Shown: positions 18,091 through 28,390, numbered from the stretch's first letter. The stretch: 47,675 nucleotides of DNA from Planctomycetaceae bacterium (GCA_031267635.1 JAIRYX010000232.1:1-47675); one strand, 5' to 3'. Numbers and translations are program-made. The notes: generated from the letters alone by a model not told the origin.

Positions 18091-18144
18091 AAAATAAAGA
18101 AATACCTGAAAATAAAGAAATACCTGAAAATAAAGAAATACCTG
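18091..18144. repeat. Three perfect 18-bp tandem repeats
   Basis: AAAATAAAGAAATACCTG occurs three times in direct succession. The period is 18 rather than 21 bp, and there is no dyad, so it differs from the long arrays of this window. It lies 276 bp upstream of the ECF sigma factor gene. Frames through it are open (ENKEIP repeats) but lack a supported start. Confidence 0.8.
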
Positions 18145-18419
18145 CACAAGCAGTACGCCTCTTTAGACAGATTTGTCAGAAAAACTTACTCTACTCCTTG
18201 TTCTTTCGCATCTGTTTTTTATAATAGTATGTTGCGATTTTTAAAAAGCAGTTTTCACAAGTGTAAAAAAATATATATTTTGATGTGGAAACATTTCTGA
18301 AAAATACAACACCTATCATCTTTTAAGCATTTTTTAGAGAAAAAAGTAAATTCCCTGTAAAAAATAGGGAACTGATTTTAACAATTAACATCAAACACCA
18401 CAATGGAACAGGTTATGAA

Positions 18420-18968
18420 GTGAATGACGAACAACTCATTGAACAAACGTTGGAAGGAAACCGTGACGCATTTGGTGAATTGGTGACAAAATATCAGGTA
18501 CGGCTGTATAACACGATGATACAAGTTGTTGGCAGTGCAGAAGATGCGTATGATGTTGCACAAGAGGCATTTTTACAGGCGTATCTTCGATTGAACACAT
18601 TTCGGCAGACTAGTAAGTTTTATACGTGGTTGTACAGAATTGCGTTTAATGTTGCTATGGGAATACGCCGAAGTCACCGAATACGCGGTTGGAACGGCGA
18701 TATGAAACAAGAATTGACCGAAAATTTGGAAGACCGTTCCAAACGGCCTGAAGAACATTTGATTTCTAAAGAAAATGTCAAATTTGTCCAAGATTCACTG
18801 AATGAATTAGATAGTGAGTTTCGGATAGTTATCATATTGCGTGAATTGGAAGAATTTTCCTATGAAGAAATTGCGGAAATCACTGAAGTACCGATCGGCA
18901 CGGTACGAAGCCGATTGCATCGCGCAAGATCAATGTTGAAAGAGCGTTTCATGCGGCAAATCAAATAA
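18420..18968 (+). CDS. ECF-type RNA polymerase sigma factor
   Basis: The protein has 182 residues, the usual ECF size. Region 2 covers about 10-75 (DAFGELVTKYQVRLYNTM, AYDVAQEAFLQAYLRL, FYTWLYRIAFNVA). Region 4 covers about 125-178 (LDSEFRIVIILRELEEFS, YEEIAEITEVPIGTVRSRLH). It directs RNA polymerase to a specific promoter set, perhaps including its own. The start is taken as GTG at 18420, with AGG about 8 bases upstream; no in-frame ATG exists nearby. The anti-sigma-like gene follows at 19127. The pair resembles RpoE/RseA-like modules common in planctomycetes. Confidence 0.92.
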   Translation: MNDEQLIEQTLEGNRDAFGELVTKYQVRLYNTMIQVVGSAEDAYDVAQEAFLQAYLRLNTFRQTSKFYTWLYRIAFNVAMGIRRSHRIRGWNGDMKQELTENLEDRSKRPEEHLISKENVKFVQDSLNELDSEFRIVIILRELEEFSYEEIAEITEVPIGTVRSRLHRARSMLKERFMRQIK

Positions 18969-19126
18969 CTATTATAGCGTATGAATATATTAAGGAATCA
19001 ATTTGCTATTATTGGACAATCTTTTTGATCATTTCAAAATCACCTTTTTGGTGTATAAAACACGCTAAAATGTTGATAGTTTTAGTTTGATTGTTTTTGC
19101 AATCAACATGGATATCGGGTATCAAT

Positions 19127-20017
19127 ATGAACTCCTTTCAACTGGAACAACTCATTGGCTGTTATATTGACGACGAGCTTCCGCCTGAGCGAATGGCGGA
19201 AGTGGAGCGTTTGCTTCGTTATAACACAATGGCAAAAAAAATGTACGACGAATTGACGTCGATACGCAAAGAGCTGCAACACATTCCTCGTCGGAACGTT
19301 AAATACGATTTTCAGGAACGGCTTTTTGCACGGATTGACGCAACACTTACCGGTTCCACAATCGAGCCGGCTAAAAAACGCTTGTCGTATAACGAAGAAG
19401 AAACGGTTTCCGAACAGCTGCAACCTCTCAAAAGAAATCCAGTGAATTGGATTGTTTCGGCTCTTGCGATTGCAGCTTGTGTATTTTGTTGCATTACAAT
19501 TTGGCAAACCGGTCATCAAACAAAACCAAGCAACATTGCCGTCAATCCGCCGCAAGTCAATACAAATGAAGAAAAACAGGAAACGCCAACAATAGAGCCG
19601 TATTTTTCGCCGCCGCCATTATCGGCAAGCAGCAATGTTCCCGATTTGCAAAACCATTCGCAGATGGTTATAATAACCGATAAGTCTACTCAATTGGCTG
19701 TCGTTAACGTTTCATGTCGATTGACAGAGGACGCTTATGAGAAGCAATATGTTCCGAAGCTTCTTGCCGACGCTGGTTTTTCATACAAAATTCGTCAACA
19801 CGATGATGACAAAGTGACGGTTTATGAATTTCAAGCAACGCCGCAAGATTTTATGCCGATTCTTTCGCGCTTGTATCAAGACCGCGATAACGTGTTGAAT
19901 TATCAAATATCAGACGTTTTTCTTTCGCTTTTACAGCGTCCTGAAGGTTCTCACGAAAATATTGTCGGTCCAACCGCTTTGGTACAGATATATTTCAATG
20001 TTCAGGCCAATGAATGA
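19127..20017 (+). CDS. Membrane anti-sigma factor-like protein
   Basis: The gene encodes 296 residues from the ATG at 19127 (MNSFQLEQLIGCYIDDELPP). An alternative TTG at 19091 is less likely. The N-terminal about 70 residues have the helical layout of anti-sigma domains (YIDDELPPERMAEVERLL). However, the classical HxxxCxxC zinc motif is absent, as in many planctomycete versions. One membrane segment lies at about residues 103-122 (WIVSALAIAACVFCCITIW), followed by a Pro-rich stretch and a periplasmic alpha/beta domain of about 100 residues with DFMPILSRLYQDRDNVL. It probably holds the ECF factor encoded 158 bp upstream at the membrane until a signal arrives; the PrsW-like protease in this window is a possible but unproven regulator. 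Confidence 0.75.
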   Translation: MNSFQLEQLIGCYIDDELPPERMAEVERLLRYNTMAKKMYDELTSIRKELQHIPRRNVKYDFQERLFARIDATLTGSTIEPAKKRLSYNEEETVSEQLQPLKRNPVNWIVSALAIAACVFCCITIWQTGHQTKPSNIAVNPPQVNTNEEKQETPTIEPYFSPPPLSASSNVPDLQNHSQMVIITDKSTQLAVVNVSCRLTEDAYEKQYVPKLLADAGFSYKIRQHDDDKVTVYEFQATPQDFMPILSRLYQDRDNVLNYQISDVFLSLLQRPEGSHENIVGPTALVQIYFNVQANE

Positions 20018-20103
20018 TGAAAAGCGACGACCGTCTCGTTTTGGGTGATTTATGTGAAAACAATAAAGGAAGATAAAAACAAAACATAAGTGACAGCGAG
20101 TCA

Positions 20104-20205
20104 TTAACTATTCCGTTGCTCAACCCAAATAAATCCGCACGGCAACTGATGCTATCGTTTTCTATTGCGGTTTCAAATATTGTCCCCCAAAAACGAAATC
20201 ATCAG
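20104..20205. repeat. GTAAC-family repeat fragment reaching into a gene end
   Basis: TTAACTATTCCGTTGCTCAA, ATAAATCCGCACGGCAACTG and the second module (TCTATTGCGGTTTCAAATAT, CCCCCAAAAACGAAATCATC) are joined here. The TGA stop of the methyltransferase gene at 20202-20204 lies within the last bases of the repeat, so the repeat supplies the stop codon. Confidence 0.65.
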
Positions 20206-20936
20206 TTTTTTCGTCCAATAAAAATGTAGTACGGCATTTTGAAAAGCGGGATAGGAAACCAAGGGATACGGGTTTTACATTCTTCAAAGTAAACTGGCTC
20301 AAAGAGGCGGTGTAAAAACGGGACATGGTCTGGCGATGGAAAAACATTGTCCGACGCGAACCAAACGGGCCAAAATGAGCGTGTTGCCCAGCCGTGTTTT
20401 TGGAATACCGTGTCGGGGTGTTTTCGCGAAACGTAAAAATCTACCACGCCGATTCGTCCGCCCGGCTTGAGAAGTTGATAAGCGTGTTGTATTGCCGCAA
20501 ACCAATCGGGAATCATCGTCAGCGAATAAGAAAACGTGATTACGTCGGCTTGTTGTTCTTCCGGTATAAATTTTGTTGCATCGGCTTCCGCAACCGTCAC
20601 GTTTTGCCAATTGCGCGATTGCGCCCGCTGTTCCGCCATTTTCAACAGCGAACCGGCAAGATCGACCACATAAACTTTTTTTAGCCGCCGGATGTCTTCG
20701 CCAAACGCCTCAAGGTTTGCGCCGGTTCCGCCGCCCATGTCAAGCCAAACTTCGTTGTCCTGAACGCCAAGATGCTGCCATAACTCTTCGCGTCCTTTCA
20801 ATAATCGTTTACGGAATTTATCATAATCTTCCGCCTGACCGCCGTAAAAATTTTCCATTCTTGATGCGTGGTCTTTTCCGCGCACCGGACGCAATGCCAT
20901 GTGATAAAGGACTTTCAAGTCGGAGAGAATCCCCAT
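20202..20936 (-). CDS. SAM-dependent methyltransferase, BtaB-like
   Basis: The gene encodes 244 residues from the ATG at 20936, preceded by GAGGAAAAC; a TTG 33 bases upstream is a weaker start. Class I SAM motifs are clear: LDMGGGTGANLEAF (motif I), VYVVDLAGSLL (post-I), AEADATKF (motif II) and ITFSYSLTMIP (motif III region). The second half (GVVDFYVSRKHP, TRSFWPVWFASDNV, MPYYIFIGRK) closely recalls the BtaB-like half of eukaryotic BTA1 enzymes. Those N-methylate diacylglyceryl-homoserine to the betaine lipid DGTS. No BtaA-like partner is next to it here, so the substrate is an inference. Its 3' end lies in a fold-back repeat. Confidence 0.75.
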   Translation of the reverse strand: MGILSDLKVLYHMALRPVRGKDHASRMENFYGGQAEDYDKFRKRLLKGREELWQHLGVQDNEVWLDMGGGTGANLEAFGEDIRRLKKVYVVDLAGSLLKMAEQRAQSRNWQNVTVAEADATKFIPEEQQADVITFSYSLTMIPDWFAAIQHAYQLLKPGGRIGVVDFYVSRKHPDTVFQKHGWATRSFWPVWFASDNVFPSPDHVPFLHRLFEPVYFEECKTRIPWFPIPLFKMPYYIFIGRKN

Positions 20937-21184
20937 GTTTTCCTCGTAGTGTTGTCGGAAATTTTTCAAAAGATACTATGGTAAAAATTTTTTCACAAAT
21001 TCCATGCGGTCTGTTCTACAAGTATATATACAAGGAACACCCATTGCTCTTGTATTGTAAGTATATAATAATTCTTGTGTTATGTCAATATGATATATAT
21101 TTTCCCTCCGCTTATTTCACATTTTGGGAAGGAATGTTTTGTCCACTCGCTTTTCTTATGACATCAATCCAATACCCTTTTTTC

Positions 21185-21519
21185 GTAACTATTCAGTCGC
21201 TCAAACCACATAAACCCGTACCGGACAACTGCATAATTATCCGAAATGCTTTATTATTGCAGCCCTAACCCTTATTTATCAAATTTCTCCTTAGCAGCCG
21301 ACAAAGCCCCCAAATGATGCCCTTATTTTTTCGCTCACGGGTTTTTATCAAAAAAATTAAACGAAAAATAAGGGAATTAAGGTCGCATATTGGTACAATT
21401 CGGGCTACTAATGGAATTTCATAAATAAGGGCGGCAATAATATATTTTTCAGTAAAACCGACGGTAACTATTCAATTGCCAAGTGCGGATTTATTTGGTT
21501 TGAGCGGCTGAATAGTTAC
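21185..21519. repeat. Full-length GTAAC fold-back element (335 bp)
   Basis: The ends GTAACTATTCAGTCGCTCAA and TTTGAGCGGCTGAATAGTTAC-type are reverse complements over about 34 bp with about four mismatches. The interior is also palindromic: GCAGCCCTAACCCTTATTTA opposes AAATAAGGGCGGC, and TTAGCAGCCGACAAAGCCCC opposes GGGCTACTAATGG. No reading frame for a transposase is present. It behaves like a MITE or large fold-back element. The 8-bp sequences on either side do not match. Confidence 0.8.
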
Positions 21520-22114
21520 AAAATTCTTAATTAAAATAAAAACTGGCATGCTTTTTGCTAATGGTTGAAAAAATACCGTAATTTAAAATTATAATTTAGC
21601 TATAAATTTTCTCCGTTTTTCAAATCAAATCATCGCAATTTTTCTAATTGCCACAGTTTCAAAAACAAATTTATTCATAAAAAATCATATCTTTAGGAAA
21701 ATTTGTTTTTTTAGAAAAATTTGCGGGAACTAAAATGTCCTTTTTACAACCAAAACTAAAATGATGCTGATTTTTTTCAACATGAATCAGGCAACGTTTG
21801 TATTTTGACACAAGATTAATTTAACAAAAATCGCCTAAAATATCTTATCAATTTTATCTTTTTAGTTAGCTTAATTACGATAAATTTACTAAAACTCTTC
21901 GTTTTTACAAACAATAATATTGACCTCCTTTCATTTCGTGATTAATATCAAAATTATCCGCTTATTTCAAATTTTCGGTAATTCCCGAATTTTAAAATTT
22001 TCTCATCAGAAAGAAAACGAAAATTCGGCTCGTCGGCATTTAATCCAACAAAAATAAAACAATAGCCCTTATACAATCTGGATCGTGCGGCTCTTTTTCA
22101 GGAAAGTGATTCTC
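21520..22114. other. A+T-rich non-coding leader of the giant surface-protein gene
   Basis: No supported gene lies between the fold-back element and the ATG at 22115. The stretch is very A+T-rich with many runs of A and T and no clear promoter or hairpin. The gap before the element (20937-21184) is similar. A promoter for the 22115 gene presumably lies in this region, but I cannot assign one. Confidence 0.5.
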
Positions 22115-25100
22115 ATGGGTATGATGAAAAAAATGTTTAATTTCGGTAAAACACAAAAAAACAACAAATCGCATTCTTCCGCAATGCGTTTTCTGCCTCA
22201 ACTCGAAGTTCTCGAAGACAGGCATCTTCTTTCGGTATCTAGCTTGCTGGAGCAACCTATCACAGGAAGTCTTCCACAAACGGGCGCTTATACGGATTTG
22301 GAAATGCACGTAAGTTCCGAAAAAAACGCTCCGGCAGTACTCGGTATCCAGATTGACGCAGTATCCGGTTCGCAATTTGACCCAGCTTCCGTGTCTATTT
22401 TCAAAGACGACGGTACGCAATTACCAAGCAGCGAGATCAAATATATCAACAGCAACTACAATTTCGATGGGAAAACATCAAGCTTAGTTATTGCGCAGCT
22501 TGCGCCCGGCGATTACACAATTCGGGTAAGCGGCGACAACGGCAGTTTCGGGGCATTTCAGTGCGATGTGTTTTTGCCCGGCGATCTCAATCACAACCAA
22601 ACCGTTGAAGACAGAGAAGCACAACTGACAAGTACGCTTTACGGATTTACATTGGGACAATCGAATGCGTACTCACTTCAATTGCTGGAAAAATTGGGTT
22701 ATAAATCAATCGACATTAAAGTGGTGCAAGAAAATGATTTTGACCGAAACGGTTTCATTTCTCAAGCGGAACAAGCAGCGGCAATTGTCAATTCCTCCGC
22801 CGGACGGGTAGCGATTGAAATTTCTACCGTTCCGAAATTTGATAGTTTAGAACTGGTAAACGATACAGGCGCATCTGCCTCAGACAACATTACGACCGAT
22901 CCGGCTGTCAGAGGAAAAGTGGACAATGCGGATAAAGTTCAGTCGATCAAAGCAAGTTTCGATGGAACTCATTGGAAAGACGTGACGCTGGACGCTGATG
23001 GAGCGTTCGTATTAGATAATGATTTTCTGAAAGGATTGGAAGGAAGTCCGATAGCCGATGATGGAAGTATCATAGAAGGAAATTACACGCTGACTATTCA
23101 CGCAAGCAATGATAGTGGCGATACCGATAGAACGTTGAACTATCGAGTGTTTATTAATCACTCTCCGACCGGATCAAACCAGAGCTTTAATACAACAGAA
23201 AAAGCGTCTGCGAGCCAATCTGCCGGAACGCTGGGGAAAAATGATACCGACCCTGGCGATGCCGTTGAAATCGTTGCAGGAACTGTTACCTCTAGTCTCG
23301 GTGTTACCGTAACAATCAATGCGGACGGTTCGTTTGTTTATGCGCAGGGCGATAAATTTAAAGAGAAACATCCCAGCGACGGCGTCTTTCAAGACTCGTT
23401 TATTTACGCGGTCAGAGATGTTTTCGGAGCGACGGGAACGGGAACCATTACAATTAACATAACACCGGAAAATGACGCGCCGATTGCTGATCCGGCTGCC
23501 CTCGCCAAAACCACCGATCAGGATAATCCGATTTCTCCTTTCGATCCGCTGGCCAACATTACCGACCCCGATAATCAAGAAGATTTAGCGTTAGTGAGTA
23601 ACAGTGTTACGCAGCCAATCAATAGCAATGGTGACGTTAAAGGTGAAGTCCGAGTTGAAAACGGCAATATTATCTTTGATCCTAAAAGCGATTTCAAATA
23701 CCTGAAAGAAAATGAATCAATTGCCGTTACCTTTGAATATGTCGTAAGCGACGGCGGCGCTTCCGTTACGGTTCCTGTGACGGTGACAGTCACAGGAATA
23801 GACGACGCCCCGATTGGCATGAATGATACGATTACTGATGAAGTATTGGCGGACAACACAGAAGGGCTTGGAATTTCTATTGCCGATTTGCTTGCCAATG
23901 ACTTGGCGGTTGATAATGGCGTTACATTGTCGTTTGATTCGTTTGCATTATCTGATTCTACCAAAGGAACACTTGAACGCGTCGGAGATAATCTCGTCTT
24001 CCGACCGAATCTCAATGCATATGCAACGCTTGGACAGGATGATACGGAAAATGTGACGTTCACCTACACGGTAAAAAGTAGTAACGGTTTGACTGGTACC
24101 GCGACGGCAACAATTACGGTGAAAGGTGTAAATAGTTTGCCGACACTTGGTACTTATCCGGCTTCGGTTTCGGTCAATGAAAATGCAACCGTAGAAATTT
24201 CGTTTACTGATATTCTTGCCGAAGCAAATGACCCGGACGGCGATAACGATAATTTATTTATCGTCATTCCTCAAGGCGGCGTTGTTCAATTAGAGAGCGG
24301 AGCGACAGTAACGTATGATACTACAAACAATAAAATCATTTACAACCCCGGCGACGCTTTCTTAAATCTTAAAGCAAATGCACAGGGAACGGATACTTTC
24401 AGTTTTACCGTTCAAGACGAAAAAGCCGGTACTGTTACCGGAACAATCACAGTAACCATCAACGGTCTTGAAACACCGTTTACCATCAACGGAACGATTA
24501 CTCCTATCAATATTTATTCTAATTCCCAAAATTCGATGATTACGGTAGGCAATGTCAGTGATCTTGTTAGCAGTCTGATAAATGATCCCGATGGAGCGGA
24601 CGGAGCATATCATTACGAGATTACCACGGATTTGACCGATCAACCGACTTTTGCAATTAACCCGAATACTGGCGTGATTACCGTACCTCAAAGCGATCTT
24701 CCGCCATCAGGGCAATATATTCTTGATGTAGAAATTTCTGACAATACAACATCTGAAACGGTAACAATCACGATCAATGTTTCTGAAAAACAAGGACCAA
24801 CAACTCCTCCGTTTGAATTGACAGTCAATGAAGACGCAACCGTAGCCGTGAGCGGTAAAATTACCGGCATTGTGAATGACGGAACTTATACGTTTGATAC
24901 TGCGTTTGTAGGAACTCCGACTTTCCAAATTGACGGAGTGGATCGCACGACTGATTTGCCGACCGATTATTCAGTATCCATCGCGGCAGACGGTACGGTT
25001 TCATTCAATCCCAACGGGAAATTTGATTTCCTACCGGAAGGAAAAACTGGAAAACTGGCATTAACGTATAAAGTCATCGACGATGAAACCGGCGCAGAAT

Positions 25101-28100
25101 CCACAGGAACGATTACAATCAATATTACCGGTGCAAACGATGCCCCTAATGCCGGTTCTCTAATAACAGAGACTACTGATCAGAATACGGCAAAGACAAT
25201 TGACGTCCTTACACAGGCAACCGATCCCGATTCCGACCACGATACATTAAGCATTAGCTCGGTAGGAACAGTTACTGCCGTTACAGGAGCGTCCGTTACA
25301 AGCGATTTAGGAACAGCAACGATTTCCAACGGACAAATTCTCTTTACGCCCGGCGCAGGTTTCAGATCTCTTCCGCAAGGACAATCCAGTCAAGTACAAT
25401 TCACCTATACCATCACGGACGGCACAGCGACCGCAAACAACACCGTAATAATCACCGTCAACGGTTTGAACGACGCACCGATTGCGAATGCTGATACAGC
25501 TCAAGTATCCAATAAAACCGAAAAAGTGACGATTGACGTTCTTGCCAACGACGATCCGGTAGATAATTTATCTTTGACGCTGGCTAACATTGTTACTCAG
25601 CCGACAAAAGGACATGTCGCAATCGAAAATGGTAAATTAGCCTTTTACACAGACGACGCATTTGATTCTCTCGCTAAAGGAGATTCGGAAAATGTTACGA
25701 TCGTCTATCGCGTTACAACCAGTAGCGGTGAAAACATTGCGACTGTTACTGTTACCGTGAAAGGCGAACCGCCGGAGATTCCTGATTATGCGGAACAAAT
25801 GAGAACGACGATAACGATTCCTTTGAATGATTATTTTGACGGCGACAATCTCATGTTTGAATATTCCACCGAAGCTTCGGAAATGCTGGAAATTCGGAAA
25901 GAGGGAAATAATTTGATTATTTATTTCACAGATTATTATAGTACCGACGGAGTACGAAATCCTGTTCAGGTTACCATAACTGCAAAAGACACTGGCGGTA
26001 ATGTTGTTGGCGAACAAACATTCTCTGCGGTGGCAATCCCGCAAACTACCGCTTCGATTACGGTTATTCCGCGAAAAGTAGATGATGTGACTCTGCCCGA
26101 TTATTTTAGCGCAACTGCATCCCAACCTACAATTGATGAGAATTTTACGGTTGAAGTTGGCGAACAGTATTATTTGGAAGTATGGGTTAAGGATACCGCT
26201 ACGCTAAATTCACAAACTTTGTCGGAAGGTTTAGTAGCCATTATTATTAAACTTGGAATTGATACCGATTTAGTGGATTATGATGGTACGTATTATATTG
26301 TTTCTGGTTTTGACGACTCTTCTGTAAATACTTATGATAAAGGATATATTAGTATTGATTTAATGACGTCAAATACTTTTACGAGAGTGTTGGGAACTGA
26401 CGGCGCATGTGTTGTAAGATTCCTTGTAACAGCCAAAGCAGCATCAAATAACGTACCTTATGAAGTGCTAAAAGATGCTGATTCTAAAGTTTCGACTCAA
26501 ACGAATCTTGTACTTGCCCGTAATCCAGGTGGAATAGGAATTGATGATTCACAAGTAGCAACGATCATTGGAAACGTTACACAAAACGATAGTTCTTCTT
26601 CCGGCACTCCGTTGTTGGCTGAATTAGCGTCTGAAACTGTAACAGCCGGAACTGTTTATCCGCGTGTTGTTACAGAAACGACTGCGTTAGCCGACGATGG
26701 TACGGTCGCTGATATTCCGCAAAACGCGGACTGGATTCATGAATGGCAGGAATATTGGGTTGAACTTTGGGTCAAAGCGTCTGAAACAGAATATTTTATC
26801 AACGGCAGCGTTGACTTGAACTACAATTCTCAATATTTTACCGCCACGGAAGTGGAATTGAGTCCGGCGTTTCGCGGAAGTGCCAATCCGGTTATTGACG
26901 ACGCGGCGGGCAAAATCACTGGAATCGGTGGCGGCGCGACAAAACTTGTTTCCAGCAATGGATATATCCTTTTAGGTCGAGTTAAATTTGAATCCATTGG
27001 AAGCGACAACGTTCCGTTTAGCGAAGCGTCGTCGGCTCACGATCTCGGATTAACGGTAGAGAACGTCAATGTTACGACATTGAAAAATAAGCGTTTTTCG
27101 CATGTCGGACGATTACCGCAAACTGAATTATGGGCGGTTCCTTACGACGCGAATGACGACGGCTGTATCAACGTGAATGATTTCCTGAAATTCCTTACCG
27201 CTTACCAACCGTTGCAAAATACCGTCGTTTTTTCCGCGTATGATTATAACAAAGATGGAAACGTCAATGTGAATGATTTTTTGGCGTTGCTTGGAAATTA
27301 CGGAAGTTATAAACGCGGCGATAACGTTAATATTACTTTTCCTGAATCGTTCACACAACGTTATGTTGGAAAGACATTAGACACAGACAATGCGGCGACG
27401 GTCAATAAGATTATTGACGCAGCGAATAAGGCGTGGCAGAATGCGCTGGGATTGGAACAACCGATTGACGTTCAGATAGTCGTTCAAGATTTGAGCAAGA
27501 TCGGCGACGGGAAAGAGTTGGCAAACGCGACAATTACGGAAATTGACGCGGAAGGTCGTCCGAGCAAGGGAATTATTGTTCTCGACGACGACGGCGCGGG
27601 ACTGGGTTGGTATTCGCAAATTGCGGAACCGGTTGCCAATGGTCGTTACGATTTATACACAACGTTGCTCCACGAATTGGGACACGTTTACGGATTCAAC
27701 ACCAGTTACGACGCTTTCAATGAAGTGGTCGGCGACTATATCAGTCAGCTTGACGGTTCGGAACTGCACGCTTCCGATCCCGACGACGTGATGTACGCAA
27801 CGTTGGCAACCGGCGTTCGTAAATTCATTTCGCAATTCGACACGGAAATTATTTCCGACGCTTACGCGGCGGCAAAGGCGAATCCGCAACTCGGCTTCAG
27901 CAATGATTCCGCGCCGTTGATGCAGGAAGCATCGGAACAAAATATTTTGCAGGAAAACGCAGCTTCGTTATCAACGGAACAAACCGGCGTTGCCGAACTT
28001 TACAACGGCAGTTTACTGACTTCGCTAAACCTTGCCGCAATGATTTCGCAACCGGTCGGAGAGCGTATTGACGCCAACACCGCCGCGCAGCTTCACGCAA

Positions 28101-28324
28101 TGGGACTTGCGGTGGCAACGCGAATCAATCAGCTCGAACTCGAAAAACCGCGTGAAAACCGTACCGCGTTTTCTGCGGAACAACTGTTCGGCGCAAGCGT
28201 TGATTCGTTCTTTGCGTTGACCGATGACGATTTGAATACGATTTATCAGCCATTGGACGCTGACGAATCGGAATTGGCATTGTTCGATCTGGATAATGAA
28301 TTTGACGCAGATTGGAATGTGTGA
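22115..28324 (+). CDS. Giant secreted protein: cadherin-like repeats, dockerin, metalloprotease-like domain
   Basis: The gene encodes 2069 residues from the ATG at 22115, which has AGGAAAGTG upstream; a GTG at 22085 is less likely. LEVLEDRHLLSV near residue 35 is the planctomycete LExRxLL export-associated motif. About 5-7 cadherin/VCBS-like repeats (NDAPIADP, DDAPIG, NDAPNAG, NDAPIANADT) fill about 280-1230. Two cohesin-like beta domains (YYLEVWVKD, YWVELWVKA) lie around 1350-1660. A type I dockerin pair (DANDDGCINVNDFLKFL, DYNKDGNVNVNDFLALL) covers about 1680-1740. HELGHVYGF at about 1853 with DVMYATL downstream resembles a metzincin, but the third zinc His is replaced, so activity is doubtful. 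It is probably on the cell surface, with roles in adhesion or matrix binding. Confidence 0.85.
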   Translation: MGMMKKMFNFGKTQKNNKSHSSAMRFLPQLEVLEDRHLLSVSSLLEQPITGSLPQTGAYTDLEMHVSSEKNAPAVLGIQIDAVSGSQFDPASVSIFKDDGTQLPSSEIKYINSNYNFDGKTSSLVIAQLAPGDYTIRVSGDNGSFGAFQCDVFLPGDLNHNQTVEDREAQLTSTLYGFTLGQSNAYSLQLLEKLGYKSIDIKVVQENDFDRNGFISQAEQAAAIVNSSAGRVAIEISTVPKFDSLELVNDTGASASDNITTDPAVRGKVDNADKVQSIKASFDGTHWKDVTLDADGAFVLDNDFLKGLEGSPIADDGSIIEGNYTLTIHASNDSGDTDRTLNYRVFINHSPTGSNQSFNTTEKASASQSAGTLGKNDTDPGDAVEIVAGTVTSSLGVTVTINADGSFVYAQGDKFKEKHPSDGVFQDSFIYAVRDVFGATGTGTITINITPENDAPIADPAALAKTTDQDNPISPFDPLANITDPDNQEDLALVSNSVTQPINSNGDVKGEVRVENGNIIFDPKSDFKYLKENESIAVTFEYVVSDGGASVTVPVTVTVTGIDDAPIGMNDTITDEVLADNTEGLGISIADLLANDLAVDNGVTLSFDSFALSDSTKGTLERVGDNLVFRPNLNAYATLGQDDTENVTFTYTVKSSNGLTGTATATITVKGVNSLPTLGTYPASVSVNENATVEISFTDILAEANDPDGDNDNLFIVIPQGGVVQLESGATVTYDTTNNKIIYNPGDAFLNLKANAQGTDTFSFTVQDEKAGTVTGTITVTINGLETPFTINGTITPINIYSNSQNSMITVGNVSDLVSSLINDPDGADGAYHYEITTDLTDQPTFAINPNTGVITVPQSDLPPSGQYILDVEISDNTTSETVTITINVSEKQGPTTPPFELTVNEDATVAVSGKITGIVNDGTYTFDTAFVGTPTFQIDGVDRTTDLPTDYSVSIAADGTVSFNPNGKFDFLPEGKTGKLALTYKVIDDETGAESTGTITINITGANDAPNAGSLITETTDQNTAKTIDVLTQATDPDSDHDTLSISSVGTVTAVTGASVTSDLGTATISNGQILFTPGAGFRSLPQGQSSQVQFTYTITDGTATANNTVIITVNGLNDAPIANADTAQVSNKTEKVTIDVLANDDPVDNLSLTLANIVTQPTKGHVAIENGKLAFYTDDAFDSLAKGDSENVTIVYRVTTSSGENIATVTVTVKGEPPEIPDYAEQMRTTITIPLNDYFDGDNLMFEYSTEASEMLEIRKEGNNLIIYFTDYYSTDGVRNPVQVTITAKDTGGNVVGEQTFSAVAIPQTTASITVIPRKVDDVTLPDYFSATASQPTIDENFTVEVGEQYYLEVWVKDTATLNSQTLSEGLVAIIIKLGIDTDLVDYDGTYYIVSGFDDSSVNTYDKGYISIDLMTSNTFTRVLGTDGACVVRFLVTAKAASNNVPYEVLKDADSKVSTQTNLVLARNPGGIGIDDSQVATIIGNVTQNDSSSSGTPLLAELASETVTAGTVYPRVVTETTALADDGTVADIPQNADWIHEWQEYWVELWVKASETEYFINGSVDLNYNSQYFTATEVELSPAFRGSANPVIDDAAGKITGIGGGATKLVSSNGYILLGRVKFESIGSDNVPFSEASSAHDLGLTVENVNVTTLKNKRFSHVGRLPQTELWAVPYDANDDGCINVNDFLKFLTAYQPLQNTVVFSAYDYNKDGNVNVNDFLALLGNYGSYKRGDNVNITFPESFTQRYVGKTLDTDNAATVNKIIDAANKAWQNALGLEQPIDVQIVVQDLSKIGDGKELANATITEIDAEGRPSKGIIVLDDDGAGLGWYSQIAEPVANGRYDLYTTLLHELGHVYGFNTSYDAFNEVVGDYISQLDGSELHASDPDDVMYATLATGVRKFISQFDTEIISDAYAAAKANPQLGFSNDSAPLMQEASEQNILQENAASLSTEQTGVAELYNGSLLTSLNLAAMISQPVGERIDANTAAQLHAMGLAVATRINQLELEKPRENRTAFSAEQLFGASVDSFFALTDDDLNTIYQPLDADESELALFDLDNEFDADWNV

Positions 28325-28336
28325 TAAAAACGTTTC

Positions 28337-28390
28337 GACAGGATTACAAAATGGACAATAGTTTTTACAATCCTTCTTGCTAATCCTGTC
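28337..28390. repeat. Inverted repeat between the two surface-protein genes
   Basis: GACAGGATTA (28337-28346) and TAATCCTGTC (28381-28390) form a perfect 10-bp stem with a 34-base loop. The right arm is followed by a run of A, not T, so it is not a standard intrinsic terminator for the plus-strand gene upstream. It may stabilise an mRNA end or separate the two genes. Confidence 0.6.

Noticed and set aside
28337..28390. Intrinsic terminator after the 2069-aa gene
   Set aside because: The perfect stem is followed by A residues on the coding strand and preceded by T only on the other strand.
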